Positions 1 through 11,600 of a DNA stretch of 64,000 nt are shown in pieces (within the stretch, counting starts at the first letter, position 1; each line of letters begins with the position of its first letter). Position numbers and translations under genes: made by a program. The DNA lies in contig CM074814.1 of the NCBI GenBank assembly GCA_037447605.1, positions 1,361,455 through 1,425,454 of the forward strand, in the 5' to 3' direction. This DNA comes from Zygnema circumcarinatum (lineage: Eukaryota > Streptophyta > Zygnematophyceae > Zygnematales > Zygnemataceae). The notes below the pieces were generated by a model, which was not told where the DNA came from, ran no database searches, and was given only the letters and a program-made list of their open reading frames with translations.

Positions 1-4
1 AATA

Positions 5-1752
5 GGGCTCTCAGACTTGAAAAGTTGTTCAGAAGTTTGAAACAAGAACGAGTATTCAGACGACATATCGATCCTCATGCGGCGGAATACTTCTTCCGTA
101 AATATCTTGTTCGTAAGACTTTAAGTCTGACACCCGCTAATGGCGGCTTGCCACGTACGCGATTTTGTACACGTGACGAATCGTTCATTTGAAGATGCCT
201 GACTATCGTTTTGCAATGAAGGCCGCAGTTAGCCATAGGGTCAATGTGCAATGGTTAGCCATACGTTAGCCATAGACTGGAACTAAAAATCGGGCGGAAG
301 ATTATTATTCGGAGTCAGACATTGACCATCGCGTACTAAATTCCCGAATTCCTTAGGAAAATGATACAGCGGCCCCACTTTTTGGATATCGGCGCCCCCT
401 TTTGGGAAAAAATGTACTTTTTTTTTTTGGCTAATCACCCACCCCCGCTTGGATCTTTCGGGAGGAGAGATCTTGTAGACAATCGGACCCCGCGCCTCGC
501 GCGCAGGATCCGACTGTGGACCGACGTACGGCGCCGCGCATCGCGGCGCGACCCGCGAGATGCGGCGAGCCTACGGAAAAGTTGTCCTCACCTGACCCGT
601 TTGGGTCAGAGGTTGCCACGTGGCAGTCTGCCATTGGACAGCCCTGCTGCCGGTCCCCCATGCCGATACAGTGGACCCCCATAATATTTTCGCCATGGTT
701 TCGGCAAATACTGGGCGAAAATATTGCAATTTGCAAAAATAAGGTCCGTGTTACCAATAGGCGAGCGGTATTATGTTAGAGTTCATGTCTGTTCGTACGT
801 ATCGTATCGTATCGTACCGTGATTTAGATACACGAGCTCCTATTGGTGCCGTACGTATTTCGTACGACTTAGAGATTTTATTCGTACTTACCGTACAGCG
901 TAAAAGCGTGACCCATGTTTGAAATCCGTTTCGATTAACAGATTTTGTATTTGAGAATAGGTCAGGTTAGGTTAACACCCCTAATACGTTAACATTGAGC
1001 TACCGTACAAAAAGATGGTTTCGTCAAAATCGGGGCGAATTTCTTGGGGACGCACTGTACAGGGTGGAAAATATTATGGGGGTCCACTGTATCGGCATGG
1101 GGGACCTGCAGCAGGGCTGTCCAATGGCAGACTGCCACGTGGCAACCTCGACCCAAACGGGTCAGGTGAGGACAACGTTTCCGTAGGCTCGCCGCATCTC
1201 GCGGGCCGCGCCGCGATGCGCGGCGCCGTACGTCGGTGCACGGTCGGATCCTGCGCGCGAGGCGCGGGGTCCGATTGTCTACAAGATCTCTCCTCCCGAA
1301 AGATCCAAGCGGGGGTGGGTGATTAGCCAAAAAAAAAAAGTACATTTTTTCCCAAAAGGGGGCGCCGATATCCAAAAAGTGGGGCCGCTGTATCATTTTC
1401 CTAAGGAATTCGGGAATTTAGTACGCGATGGTCAATGTCTGACTCCGAATAATAATCTTCCGCCCGATTTTTAGTTCCAGTCTATGGCTAACGTATGGCT
1501 AACCATTGCACATTGACCCTATGGCTAACTGCGGCCTTCATTGCAAAACGATAGTCAGGCATCTTCAAATGAACGATTCGTCACGTGTACAAAATCGCGT
1601 ACGTGGCAAGCCGCCATTAGCGGGTGTCAGACTTAAAGTCTTACGAACAAGATATTTACGGAAGAAGTATTCCGCCGCATGAGGATCGATATGTCGTCTG
1701 AATACTCGTTCTTGTTTCAAACTTCTGAACAACTTTTCAAGTCTGAGAGCCC
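5..1752. mobile_element. Foldback (long terminal inverted repeat) DNA transposon, TA-flanked
   Basis: The two halves are reverse complements of each other: base 1 pairs with 1756, and 361 with 1396. Each arm is about 690 bp (roughly 5-694 and 1063-1752) with few mismatches, around a unique spacer of about 370 bp. The ends read TAGGGCTCTCAGACTTG and its complement. The terminal TA (3-4 and 1753-1754) fits a TA target duplication as in Tc1/mariner elements. Inside each arm (from 311, and up to 1446) lies a second terminus-like motif, GGAGTCAGACATTGACCATC, which matches the end of the MITE at 43756. I see no transposase, so this is a non-autonomous element. The matching reading frames in the two arms follow from the palindrome and are not genes. 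The superfamily is inferred from the TA ends only. Confidence 0.8.
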
Positions 1753-2188
1753 TATTAGACAACACGCACAACATGGCTCCAAATTCAGCTCCCAAGACGG
1801 TATCGTATTGAGCATTTTTGCGTTTCACATTTTGCATTCCAACGCAGAGTGTAGAAACAAATGCGAAATGTTCGAGTCCATTCGCACTTGTTGGGGTCGA
1901 AGATGGCACGCGTTCAACATTGGAAGATTTGGAACACCAGGAATTAAGAAAAAGTTCAAGTTGGGTTTTTTTCAACAAGAAAAGTTCCTGTTCCAAAAAC
2001 TCATGTTGCAAATTCATGCCATTCCATCATTGAACACTTCAAAAAATTCCAGAATCCTGTTGGAGCTGCAGGACACGTGGCAGGCAGCACCAGGCCCAGG
2101 CCTGGCCCTACAAGGAGCGGAGGCAGCCCTGGCCTGCAATGGCGGAGCGCAGGGTCCATGGAGGGCTCCGCCTGCCACAGCCGCAGCC

Positions 2189-5100
2189 ATGGCGCCTTTA
2201 AGCTTCTTGGCGCACCTGCTCCGAGACTTCTATTCATGGCGGCGGCCGGTCCAATCTATGATTCGATCCTCTTCCGTCAGCGGAGCAGGCACTCCGCTTT
2301 CCCGCATCTCGTCCCGTCGAAGTGTGTCTCGGCTCGATGCAGATGCAGGCTGCCAGCCCATAGGGACGGTCTGGAAGATTTCCTTGGCGCCATGTCTGCC
2401 CTTGATTTGGCTGATAGGCATCCTTTATATTATCTTCTCTTTGAGAGCCACTTGGCAGCTGCATCGCACAAACGCGTGTTTTGGAAACGTTCAACATTGC
2501 AATGCCAGCCTCAATTTCGCGCAGTCGCGCATGGTGGAGCATGTAGGAGAGGGCTTCACACGTGTAGCCATCTTTACAGCTCCATTGCCATTTCAAGGCG
2601 CCGCGGAAGAGAGGCAAAGGTTAGCCCTGGCCTCGTGGCTCCGCCTGCATCCAGCCCCGCGCATTGTTCTGCTCGGGCATCATCCCTCGCTTCACAACAT
2701 TGCAGCCATTTACGGTGACCGAGTTTCTGTCCGAACAGACGTCGACTGCAGGTACTTACTTTCGAATAATGCAAGCTGCAAAGTTAAGCATCAAGAGTCA
2801 ATTCAAAAGACAGCTCATCAAGAATTACGGCGTTAAGTGCCCTGCAATTACTCCATTTATGACACAAGCGGTCATTTTCCGGGCCTCAGCAATTCAGAGA
2901 CTGTTCTCACTTCCTCACGATTTTTTCCAGCAATTTTTTTCCATGCGCATCTGGGAAATGGCACGCGAGCTAGAGAGAATGCCTCACATATGTCCTTTGG
3001 ATGTTTTTCCTGTTGGTCTGGTGATGGATGACTTTGCTGATGATGACAACGAGGGGATATCTCGGGTACGATTATATTGGTGCAGTTTTTTGGGACCTCC
3101 TCTCTTTCACAGCATGCTCGGCTGTGCTCGGGGAGCTGAGGCTGATATAGCCATCGTCGTGAACGCCGATGTGGTACTTTTGCACGACTTCTCCGCTGCA
3201 CTTGAAAAGGTGCGGCAACTACGAGGGGACTGGCTTTTGGCCTCTAATGGCTGGGCTCCCAGCGGGTTTTCATTTGATTACGACGAGAGCAGCAGATTCT
3301 GGTACAGAACTGCAAATGGCAGCCATTTGGATGATGATCAGGTACATATCTCAGATGATAACTGATTGTAGTATTTTGCCCCTTTTGGATCCACTAGAGT
3401 GCCCGTCACGGCCTACTTGTTCTTACAAGCTGTTACTTTCCAGCACTCTGCTTCAGATGTTAGCCATAAAGTCCATGCCTTATAAGGCACTCACGCATTT
3501 TCCCCTCCCTTAGCTGAACCCTTCAGAATATGTAGGCTATGTTGCTGCAGATGTTCTGTTGAGGCAAGAGAGGTGTTTGGCGGCTCTAAAGTGGTTTCTT
3601 TCCTTCCCTTGAAAATTTGCAGTTACGTTGCAGTTTCTTGTCTGTGTGCAGGTAAGGCGCCTTTGCCTACCTTCATTGCGTGTGTTGGACATTTAGCCTA
3701 AGGGATGCAGTTGTGTTGTCTGTTGGCAGATGGCAGCACAAGTGAGGAGAACAAGTCAGTTCGAGCACTGTCGTGGACCTGCAATCGTAGCTTGGAACAC
3801 AGGCAGGACCCCTTTACATGCAGGAGTGATGCCACCCTTCATGGCCAGCCATAGCAGGCTCTGCACTCGATGGCTTGTAAATGAGGCAATTGAGTCGAAG
3901 CTGCGGAGGGTGATTGATGTCAGCCAGGCAGTGACAGCTATATACCTGCCAACGAGGCAACAGGATGTTAGACTTAAGGGGAAAGGAAATGGAAATACTA
4001 TGGACAAAAAAGGAGTTGCTTTTGCAAAAAACTTAGAACTAAGTCCTTGGACGGAGGCCATCGATGAATACCTTGCACTTTCATATGGCTCACTTAGCAT
4101 CCGTCAACGCAGTTTAGAAGCTGCCACCTATGCTCTAATGAGGTGTAGGCATGAGGGAGCTGCAGGGCTGTGCTTTTTGAAACGCGGAAGAAAAAAGTGC
4201 CATTGTGATAAGCAGAAAGCTGATTCATCTGAGGTTGGGGAAGGTCTTCAAAGAGGAATAGTAGGCGATCGGGTGGGAGCTGTCATAGGTTCTGAAGACA
4301 TGTCGGAAGACTCCAACATCCCGCCTATGCACGAGAATACAACAGTAAAACCGTCTGTAGTTGGAAGCTCGCAGAAAAATGGGAGTGGGGGTGGCGATTT
4401 TGAAACGAAGAGGTTAGTATTCCTTGAGAATGGCAGAGAAAACGAGGCTGCCTCTACGCTTCCCCCGCTACTTGCAAATGGACGCAAGAACAGATCTTCA
4501 GAGAGTGATGCTAATGGCTGTCTTTGCGATGATGGTAGAGCCAACAAAGATGCTTCTTGTGCAGTTCCTTCCTTTATCAAGATGAAGATATTGCCTACGG
4601 AGGTAGGGCTTCCGCATACGATGGAGAAGTTGCTGGAGTTGGTGGCTTCAAAGGAGAGAGTGGTGATTCTCGCAGCTGCTGCCAAGAACTACATTGAAAT
4701 GCTCATGAGTTGGGTTTGTGGCTTGCGACGCCTTGGGCTATCAAACTATCTGGTTTCAGCACTTGATGAGGAAACATATCGCTTCGCCTCTGTCCAGGCA
4801 AGTGCTGCTGTACTTTGTCATAAGGACTTGACGAGCGGGGAAATCTTTTTCTTTGAAGATAGGTGCACGTCATTGATCTGAACATTTAGGCAGGTTCTCT
4901 TCTTTTATAGTTTTGGTGCGATGGCCCTGACAGAGTCTCACGGAGGATTGACTGCAGGGAGTCCCCGTTTTTCGGCACAACTTTTCGGAGCAGTTTCAGC
5001 GTGACAAATGTCACTTTGGCACAACGTGCTTCCAACGAGTGACAAAAGTGAAGTCTCGTCTTGTATTGACGGTCTTACGGCTCGGATACCATGTCCTATT

Positions 5101-5954
5101 TAATGATGTAGACTTGTATTGGTTCCATAATCCTCTACCAGAGCTTATGGCGTATCCGTCGTCAACATTGGTAGCGCAGAGTGACCATTGGAACATCTCA
5201 GGTGAGTTGCGGGAGTGGCTTTGTCTCCGCAGATTACATTTGCAGAAGCGTGTTCTGGACGAGCATGGAAGTACTTGCTGATCAAACACCATCTCCTCTA
5301 TGTGCTTTTCACTGTTGATTGTTGAACTATGTTTGGAGCTCCGCTGTGCCCGCTCTCTTGCAGGCCCAGGTAACGAGCTCCGGCGTATCAATTCTGGGTT
5401 TTATTTTGCACGTTCTGAGCCGAACATGATCATTGCATTTGAAAAAATTGTGGAGCATGCGGCGAACTCGTCCTTGAGTGAACAGCCGAGCTTCTATGAT
5501 GTCCTATGTGGTGTCGACGGCGAGTACAGGGTTGGAAACTCTTCATGTATGCATCCTGGGTTGCACGTCATAGTGCAGTTCCTCAGCCGAGACAGGTAGA
5601 CCTTGCAACTTCAGCATGAAGACTAGCTGCTTTCTTTTCAGCCCGTATAAGCTGCTCTGCTTTCTTTTTGAATGATCATACAGGAAGTGTTGTTAAACTC
5701 TCGGAATACTTGCAAATCAGCTTCTCTCTCTGGAACTTGGCAGGTATCCCAACGGTGCCACCCATTTCCTGTGGGACAAGGACACAAGAAAGGAGTGTGA
5801 AAAACTTGGGTGTGTGGTTCTTCACAACAACTGGGTGAGCGGGAGGCGCAAGAAACTGTGGCGGCAGATGGAGAAGGGGCTGTGGGATTATGATGTGCTC
5901 AGCCGTATGTGCATCTACAGCTGGCAGGGCCCCAATACACAGCGGCTGTACTAA
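2189..5954 (+). CDS. RAY1-like: RAY1-like GT77 family glycosyltransferase (probable arabinosyltransferase), type II Golgi membrane protein
   Basis: Exons: 2189-2751, 3086-3341, 3730-4797, 4958-5201, 5364-5595, 5744-5954; all phases agree, giving 857 residues. The protein starts with a basic cytosolic tail and a signal anchor at about residues 65-84. Two GT77-type regions follow. The first has FLGPPLFHSM and AWNTGRTPLHAGVMPPF. The second has HFGTTCFQRVTKVKSR, the DxD-type motif NDVDLYWF (Asp679/Asp681), RRINSGFYFARS, SEQPSFYDVLCG and VLHNNWVSGR. This order matches the Arabidopsis beta-arabinofuranosyltransferase RAY1 (about 540 residues), which modifies arabinogalactan proteins in the Golgi. 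The protein is longer because of a polar, low-complexity insertion at about residues 424-563. Intron 3 (4798-4957) begins GCAAGT, a GC-AG intron. The start is the first Met before the anchor; upstream in-frame Mets exist. Family certain; donor sugar inferred. Confidence 0.9.
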
Positions 5955-6838
5955 ATCCGGTTAGCGAATATGGCCAAGTTTTTCATTAAAGTGCAGCTGA
6001 TTGCAGGGCTTTGAAGTGGTGACTTTTTAGCCCTGCTATCAGCTGCACAACTTATGTAGAGTGCGAATTAGCGAGCATGTAAAGACGAGAGGATTTAGAA
6101 GTGCTTTTTTGATGCTGCAAGGAAGGAAAGGACACCAGCAGACAGACTGATACATTTTTTTGACCATTTTTGGTGTAAAAGGTCCTTAGAAAGTAGCTCA
6201 GCCAATCCCGAACAGTAGGAAAATGCCTTCCCTTTCTGTTTCAGAATATGGAGATGCTTTCTAAAGAAGAGTGTGAAGGTGAGCCCCCCCACCCTGAGCC
6301 GTTTCTCAAATAGTGATTCACAGTCAACAATTTGCCGCAGTGGCTCAAGTTCAACTGGACTGCGCCTGGAGTGGGCTGCATGCTTTGGCGAAGAACGTGA
6401 ATTGGGGCTGAAACTGTTGATGGCAGACAAAGGGTTTGTTAAGGAGGTACATTTGTACATTTGATGGCCTCGCCATCGTGAGTTCAATGCCATTTTCCTT
6501 GCCTTGGTTTCTGAAGGGAGGTACTGTAGATATTTAGGTCATTGGCCCTGAGGGCCAATGTAGACCCAAAGCTCCAAAAGCCAAGCTGCCATGCCTCAGT
6601 TTAACGGGCACAACCGATTAACAGTGGCGGTAACTGCGGCAAAACGGGTAACTGCGAACCATGGAGACAGCCAATTCTATGGCCGCGTAAATAGAGCGGT
6701 ACGATAAATATCGGGGTGTAGACGCACAACTCTGCGCGATTTCCGGATTTTAAAGGTCCTACATGTAGCGCTTGTAAGCGTTGTTCGGCGCGCTGTGGAA
6801 CTGTCACACAGAACTGTAACGGCGCACACGGCATTCAC

Positions 6839-6871
<33 letters not shown>

Positions 6872-7266
6872 TCTCTCTCTCCGCCTCCGCCTTGCGTTGG
6901 GAGTCAGAGAAGGAGGCGTCTGTCTGATCAAAGGTGAGGCAGAGCCCAGTATCAATGGGAAAGGCATCAAAAAAATAGGTTCGGAGAAGGAGTCTCCACG
7001 AAATACGCAGTCATTCTCAGCTGCATGTGAGCTCACAGCATAGAGACTGTACGCCGAACACCGCAAACACCGCACCTACAAACTTTAAAAATCATGATTT
7101 TTTAAAACCTAAACTCGAAAGACGAATTAGATTCTTAAGCCCAGAAAAAAGATTGACGTGTAAACCCTAAAGGGCTACCAAATCCTCCTCTACTATAAGT
7201 CCTCCACTGACATATATTCTCGTTATTCCTTCAGAAAGCGATTGATTTGAAGAGCGCTTTTGAAGA
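5955..7266. other. Intergenic region between the GT77 gene and the small membrane-protein gene
   Basis: No coding exon is recognisable. It should hold the 3' UTR of the glycosyltransferase gene and the promoter of the next gene. A (CT)n tract lies at 6839-6882. Confidence 0.6.
6839..6882. repeat. (CT)n microsatellite
   Basis: About 44 bp of CT dinucleotides, with one CA interruption, lies about 385 bp upstream of the start codon at 7267. Pyrimidine tracts of this kind are common in plant promoters and 5' leaders; a regulatory role is only inferred. Confidence 0.9.
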
Positions 7267-7750
7267 ATGTCGGGACGTGCAAGCCGGAGTAGCAACCTAA
7301 TTTTGGCGTTTGGCCTTGGCGTTTTCGCATTGGGCTCTCTTTCATTTCCTTTTGTACTCAGGTTCGTATGCATGCATGCGAAAGACTCCCATGCATGCAC
7401 GTCTTCCTTCCTATTATCTATGAAATGTCGTTCGTTTTGGTGGAATCATCAGGAGCTTGTAGCCCTCAGAAGCATCGGAGCCTCTGATGATGACCAAACA
7501 AATTCTTGAAATTCAGTGATTTTTCACGCAAGGCTTCATTATTCGTGTTCTTCCTTTAGGATTGATTGATGGTAAGTAATGCTTTCGCAGATTATCACAT
7601 CCAACGCCGATTATTGACTCCAGCAAGCCGCTCAGTCCACAGGCCGTCCAGCGAGGCCCATATGTGAACTCAGGATCGAAGGATATAGGCCCAGATCCCA
7701 TCCCTATTGAGCAATACAAGGCTAAAGCCCAAACTTCAGCGGGACGTTAG
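7267..7750 (+). CDS. Small conserved-looking single-pass membrane protein, 84 residues
   Basis: Two exons, 7267-7361 and 7591-7750, join in phase 2 with consensus GT and AG to give 84 residues. The N-terminus is MSGRASRSS followed by one hydrophobic helix (about residues 10-31, NLILAFGLGVFALGSLSFPF). After the junction comes a polar, proline-rich tail containing KPLSPQAVQRGPYVNSGS and KDIGPDP, ending at a TAG. The small basic N-terminus plus a single helix suggests an organelle or ER membrane protein with its C-terminus exposed. The tail wording looks like a conserved plant protein of unknown function, but I cannot name a family. Support is the clean splice, the open frame in both exons and the non-random composition. 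Confidence 0.65.
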
Positions 7751-8646
7751 CTCGCTTCTGCTTTGCATCTATACTTCATCGGTGTATAAGGCATGAAATT
7801 CGGAGGTGTTCTCTCTTTTTTCCTTTGTTTAGGGTATCCAGTCAGGATCACTCATTTGCAGTTTCGGTGAACCTATAAGTGTTCAGCCTGACTTTTTCGT
7901 TTACGTGTATTTTGTCGAAGGAGTTCCGTTTGGAGGTGCAAGCTTTTGGTAAATGAGAACCAGTCAAATCTCTAACTTAGTGCAAAAAAAAAAAAAAATT
8001 TGGTTCAATCTGTAGCCGGAATGCCAGTGCAGTTTGAATGGGAATGAGTAAAGTCAGGGCTTTTATTGCTTACTACGAAATGAATGCTGGGCATTTGTCA
8101 TCTCAAACCCCATAAAGGAACCGTAAGAAAGCCAAAAGACAATTTCGGCTGTTTCTGAAGTGCCAAGAAACAACATTGAGCTCAAACTCTCCCCTGTTTC
8201 TTCCACGCAGCCACAGTTTCGGATTACCAGCCAGTTGGGAAAGTGGCAACGCCTAGAGGGGCGCATCCCCACTCTCTTAGCGTCATCGGCCGCAATGACT
8301 ATCGTTGCTACAAGTGTGTATGCGGCAAGTTATAACCGCCAGTGTTGCCTCGCTAACACGCAACGATTCAAATCGTGCAAGTAAATGTCGAATGGATGCG
8401 GATGCGCTGCCTACCATTTGTCGTTGTACGAAGCGAATTCAGTTGGGTTGAGCACATGATGAAATGGCCGTACAATATAAACAGATGCTCAAAGGACAAG
8501 CGTAGAGTAGAAACAAGGTGCAGCGCCGCATTTAAACATCGCAATGTGCTATGTGACTACACATAGTCACTTGAACCATCTGACCTTGATCCTTTTATTA
8601 GCCCATGTAGTGAAACCGTTGCCTGCATCACCAGTGGTCGGAAGCG
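7751..8646. other. Intergenic region, convergent 3' ends
   Basis: This stretch lies between the 3' end of the small membrane-protein gene (+) and the 3' end of the EDM2-like gene (-). I see no further exon or RNA gene. A poly-A run is at about 7983-7997. Confidence 0.5.
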
Positions 8647-11600
8647 TTATCTTCCGCCGTTCCACCAGGCTCCGTACTCAGGAAAGGGAGGGGGCATGGC
8701 CTGCAGATGATGCTGGGGATCACCGCTCCAACTGTTATGAGGAGGATGCCACATGGCATCACCGGGAGCCCATCGTTCAACATTGCCCATGGCATGATGG
8801 GGCCCTTGACGGTTGTGATGCATGTGCATCCCAGGGGGGCCTTCAATGTGGGAGTTGAAGTGGGGAGGGCGGACTTGATGCGGCAACTGGAGGTTGGGTC
8901 CGTGCAAAGAGAATGCCTGCCTCTGCCTCTGCTCTACCCAATCGGTAAGCTCGAGCAAAGGAGAGGGTGCAGGTTGGGGATGATGCACAACATCTCGAGG
9001 AAACGGAGGAGGTCGAAAAGGGGGCTGAACCCCTTGATGGAAGAGATTACTGCCAGTGTTGAAAATGGGAGCTTGATGACGGGCAGGAGCAGAAACTTCG
9101 TTGTATCCAGGCTGCAATTCGCCATCCTCAAGTGGGTTTCCAGGTGGAAGAGGGGGCCAAATGCATGCTTCGACTTCAACGTGCTGGGAGGCACCCTTCG
9201 CAGCCCTGACTTTTTTTCCTCTGCATTTCCTATGTTTAGCTGTCACAACTGTGGAATTGAAGGCGGAACCCTCTCCCAGCCGCCCCTCCCACTGCTCCTC
9301 TTTTGTCGTCGCCTGCACCTCCTCCGCTGCTGTGGGAGCCCCCTCCCCCCCCCCTCCCACAAGCGGCTCCATCCATGGCCTCTGCGAGGGCAGAATTCCT
9401 TCCTCTCCCATAGGGTTCGGGCCCACCGCTGGAAAGGGAGCCTCTCTCTCATCCGCCGCGATGGGCTCTTTTTTCTCTTCATGTATAATAGGGGGCTGCG
9501 ATCTACTTCCGCCGCTCTGCAGCCGTAAGCAGGCAGAGCAATGTCTGTCAAACTCTCCATTAGCCATCACCCGATAAACACTGACATCGAACAGCTTTTA
9601 GGACTCCTCACAGGGGCTCTATCCCTCTCGCACCTCATTCACAGCAGGCAGCATGGGTTGGGGCACATTATTATATGGTTAAAAGACGATGTAGCAGCAG
9701 TAAGCATGCTGCTCGAAGTGTGACTATCTTCATTAGGCAATGAAAGAAGTGGCACCTGAAATTCGACGGGCTTACGGTGATCTTCTGGAAGGGCGATGCG
9801 ACTGTACTTCTCCCAAAGGTCCTTTCGGCAGTACAGATAAAGGGGAGGGGTTTCATGATTCCAACTACTCTCATTGTCAACTGAACCAGGGAGGTAGAAC
9901 GCCTGCAAGGAGCAGATTCCATGTTACGCAATTGCGTTGTGATGTAGCCAGCCAAAACTAGCAAAAAGCAGCGTTTTATAAGCTCGAATGGCTTCATATT
10001 ACACGTGTACCCCCGCATTGTATATGTATCACTCACTATTTAGAAAAAAAAAAAACCCTTGACTACATTCATTCTGCAAGAAACTGCGAAGTGAAATATC
10101 GCAGCGGACATTCATTGAAATTCAAAATCCGAAAAAACAGACGAATGTGTAGATTCAGCAAAACCTCAGTTTCAAAAAGCGCGCATCATTGGGCCCCTCA
10201 AATGCTTTACTGCTTTTTCTCCCTAACCTGCAAGGAGAAAACTCACTTTCCCCGCCAGTAGCTGGGAGTCGTTCCACAGAAGCTCATACTCTGCGCTTGG
10301 CCTGCACACAAGACGCAGAGAAGAACACAACATTAAAAGAAAGATATCCCCCACAGGGGCAGCTCCTGGAGAGAGACCCTCTCTGTGTTCCGTTCCATGC
10401 AAGCGCTTTCAACAATGCCGAAAGTGGCCCTTGAAAGATATACAAGCAGTACAATTCATCAAAGCGCTGAAATTTTGAGCTTTCAGATAATTTTTCCAAA
10501 GATGCCTGGACCTAACTATCTAACTAATGACCCACCTTCCTAACTACATACATATCTAACTAATTAACCAACTAACTAACTAACGCCTATTGAATGCCAA
10601 ACGCAAAGCACACAGCGGAGCAGACCAAACGGCCAATATGGGTATGCGAGCGGAGGGTTACCTCCGGGTCTCCGGCGGGACAATGAGAACGATAAGCTTT
10701 GGGCGAAAGCGGGCCGCTTGTTCTGCGAAGGTGGAGGCTCGTGCAAAGGGAGGGTTCAAGCCAATGATCTGCAAAGGAGGGGCTAATGGTTCATAATGGC
10801 TTGCACGGAAAGGCAATTCCCAGGACATCGCAGCAGTTACAAATTTCACTTGGAATGGCACAGCAACAACACATGGTGTTCTCTGAAGGCTAATAACATG
10901 GATAGTTCACAAATCGTTATATGGCAAGCATTTGACGAATTATTTTCGAGCCTGACTCGAGCACAGGCACAAGGATGCCATTGACGAGAAGTGACCAAGT
11001 CACCGAGCGAGTCTGCTTTACCCAAAAACCGTAAAAAGACTAAAAACCCACGAGAATCCTTTACGATGGGAGTACTATTTCAGGTCCAAAGCAGGCTCAC
11101 CAGTTTGTCGCCATCCGGGAGTTCGCGATGAGGCTTATCATAGGGCACATTGAACCAGTCCATCTTTTGAAAGTTGAAGGTATCCTGCTCCCTCCCACAG
11201 CGTAGGAACGTAAAGTATGTCCGAGCACTGTGAGAGAGGACTTTTTTCCGAGAGAGAAGCAATGTCTGCTGACTGAGTGAGCAGCTACTTGAGAGCTGCT
11301 TGCCAGCTTCCGCATGTGCAGAAGTTGCCGAGTAATCTGACGTGCCAAAGGTGTGTCATTTTGAACTAGATAGATGAGTAAACCTCATGTAATATCAGCA
11401 AACTTCAAGAAAAATAGTCCTACATGCCTTCATTGAATATAATATCATCAGCAACAGAAGAGCAGGTCTAATCAAACCCCATCTTTTTTTTCTCAGAGCT
11501 GCACTGAAGAGCCTAAGAAAACGACACGCCGGTCTGCCCTCATAGTCTGCACCACTCACAGCTCCGTACAGGGAAGTCTGCCTTACGACTTAAAAGCAGC

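Noticed and set aside
361-1396. Two identical-looking proteins on opposite strands
   Set aside because: They lie in the two arms of the foldback element and mirror each other by its palindrome; no motif or splice context.
8707-9577. Long plus-strand frames over the EDM2 tail
   Set aside because: They are antisense shadows of the last EDM2 exon, which has the right family context and a splice acceptor at 9517.
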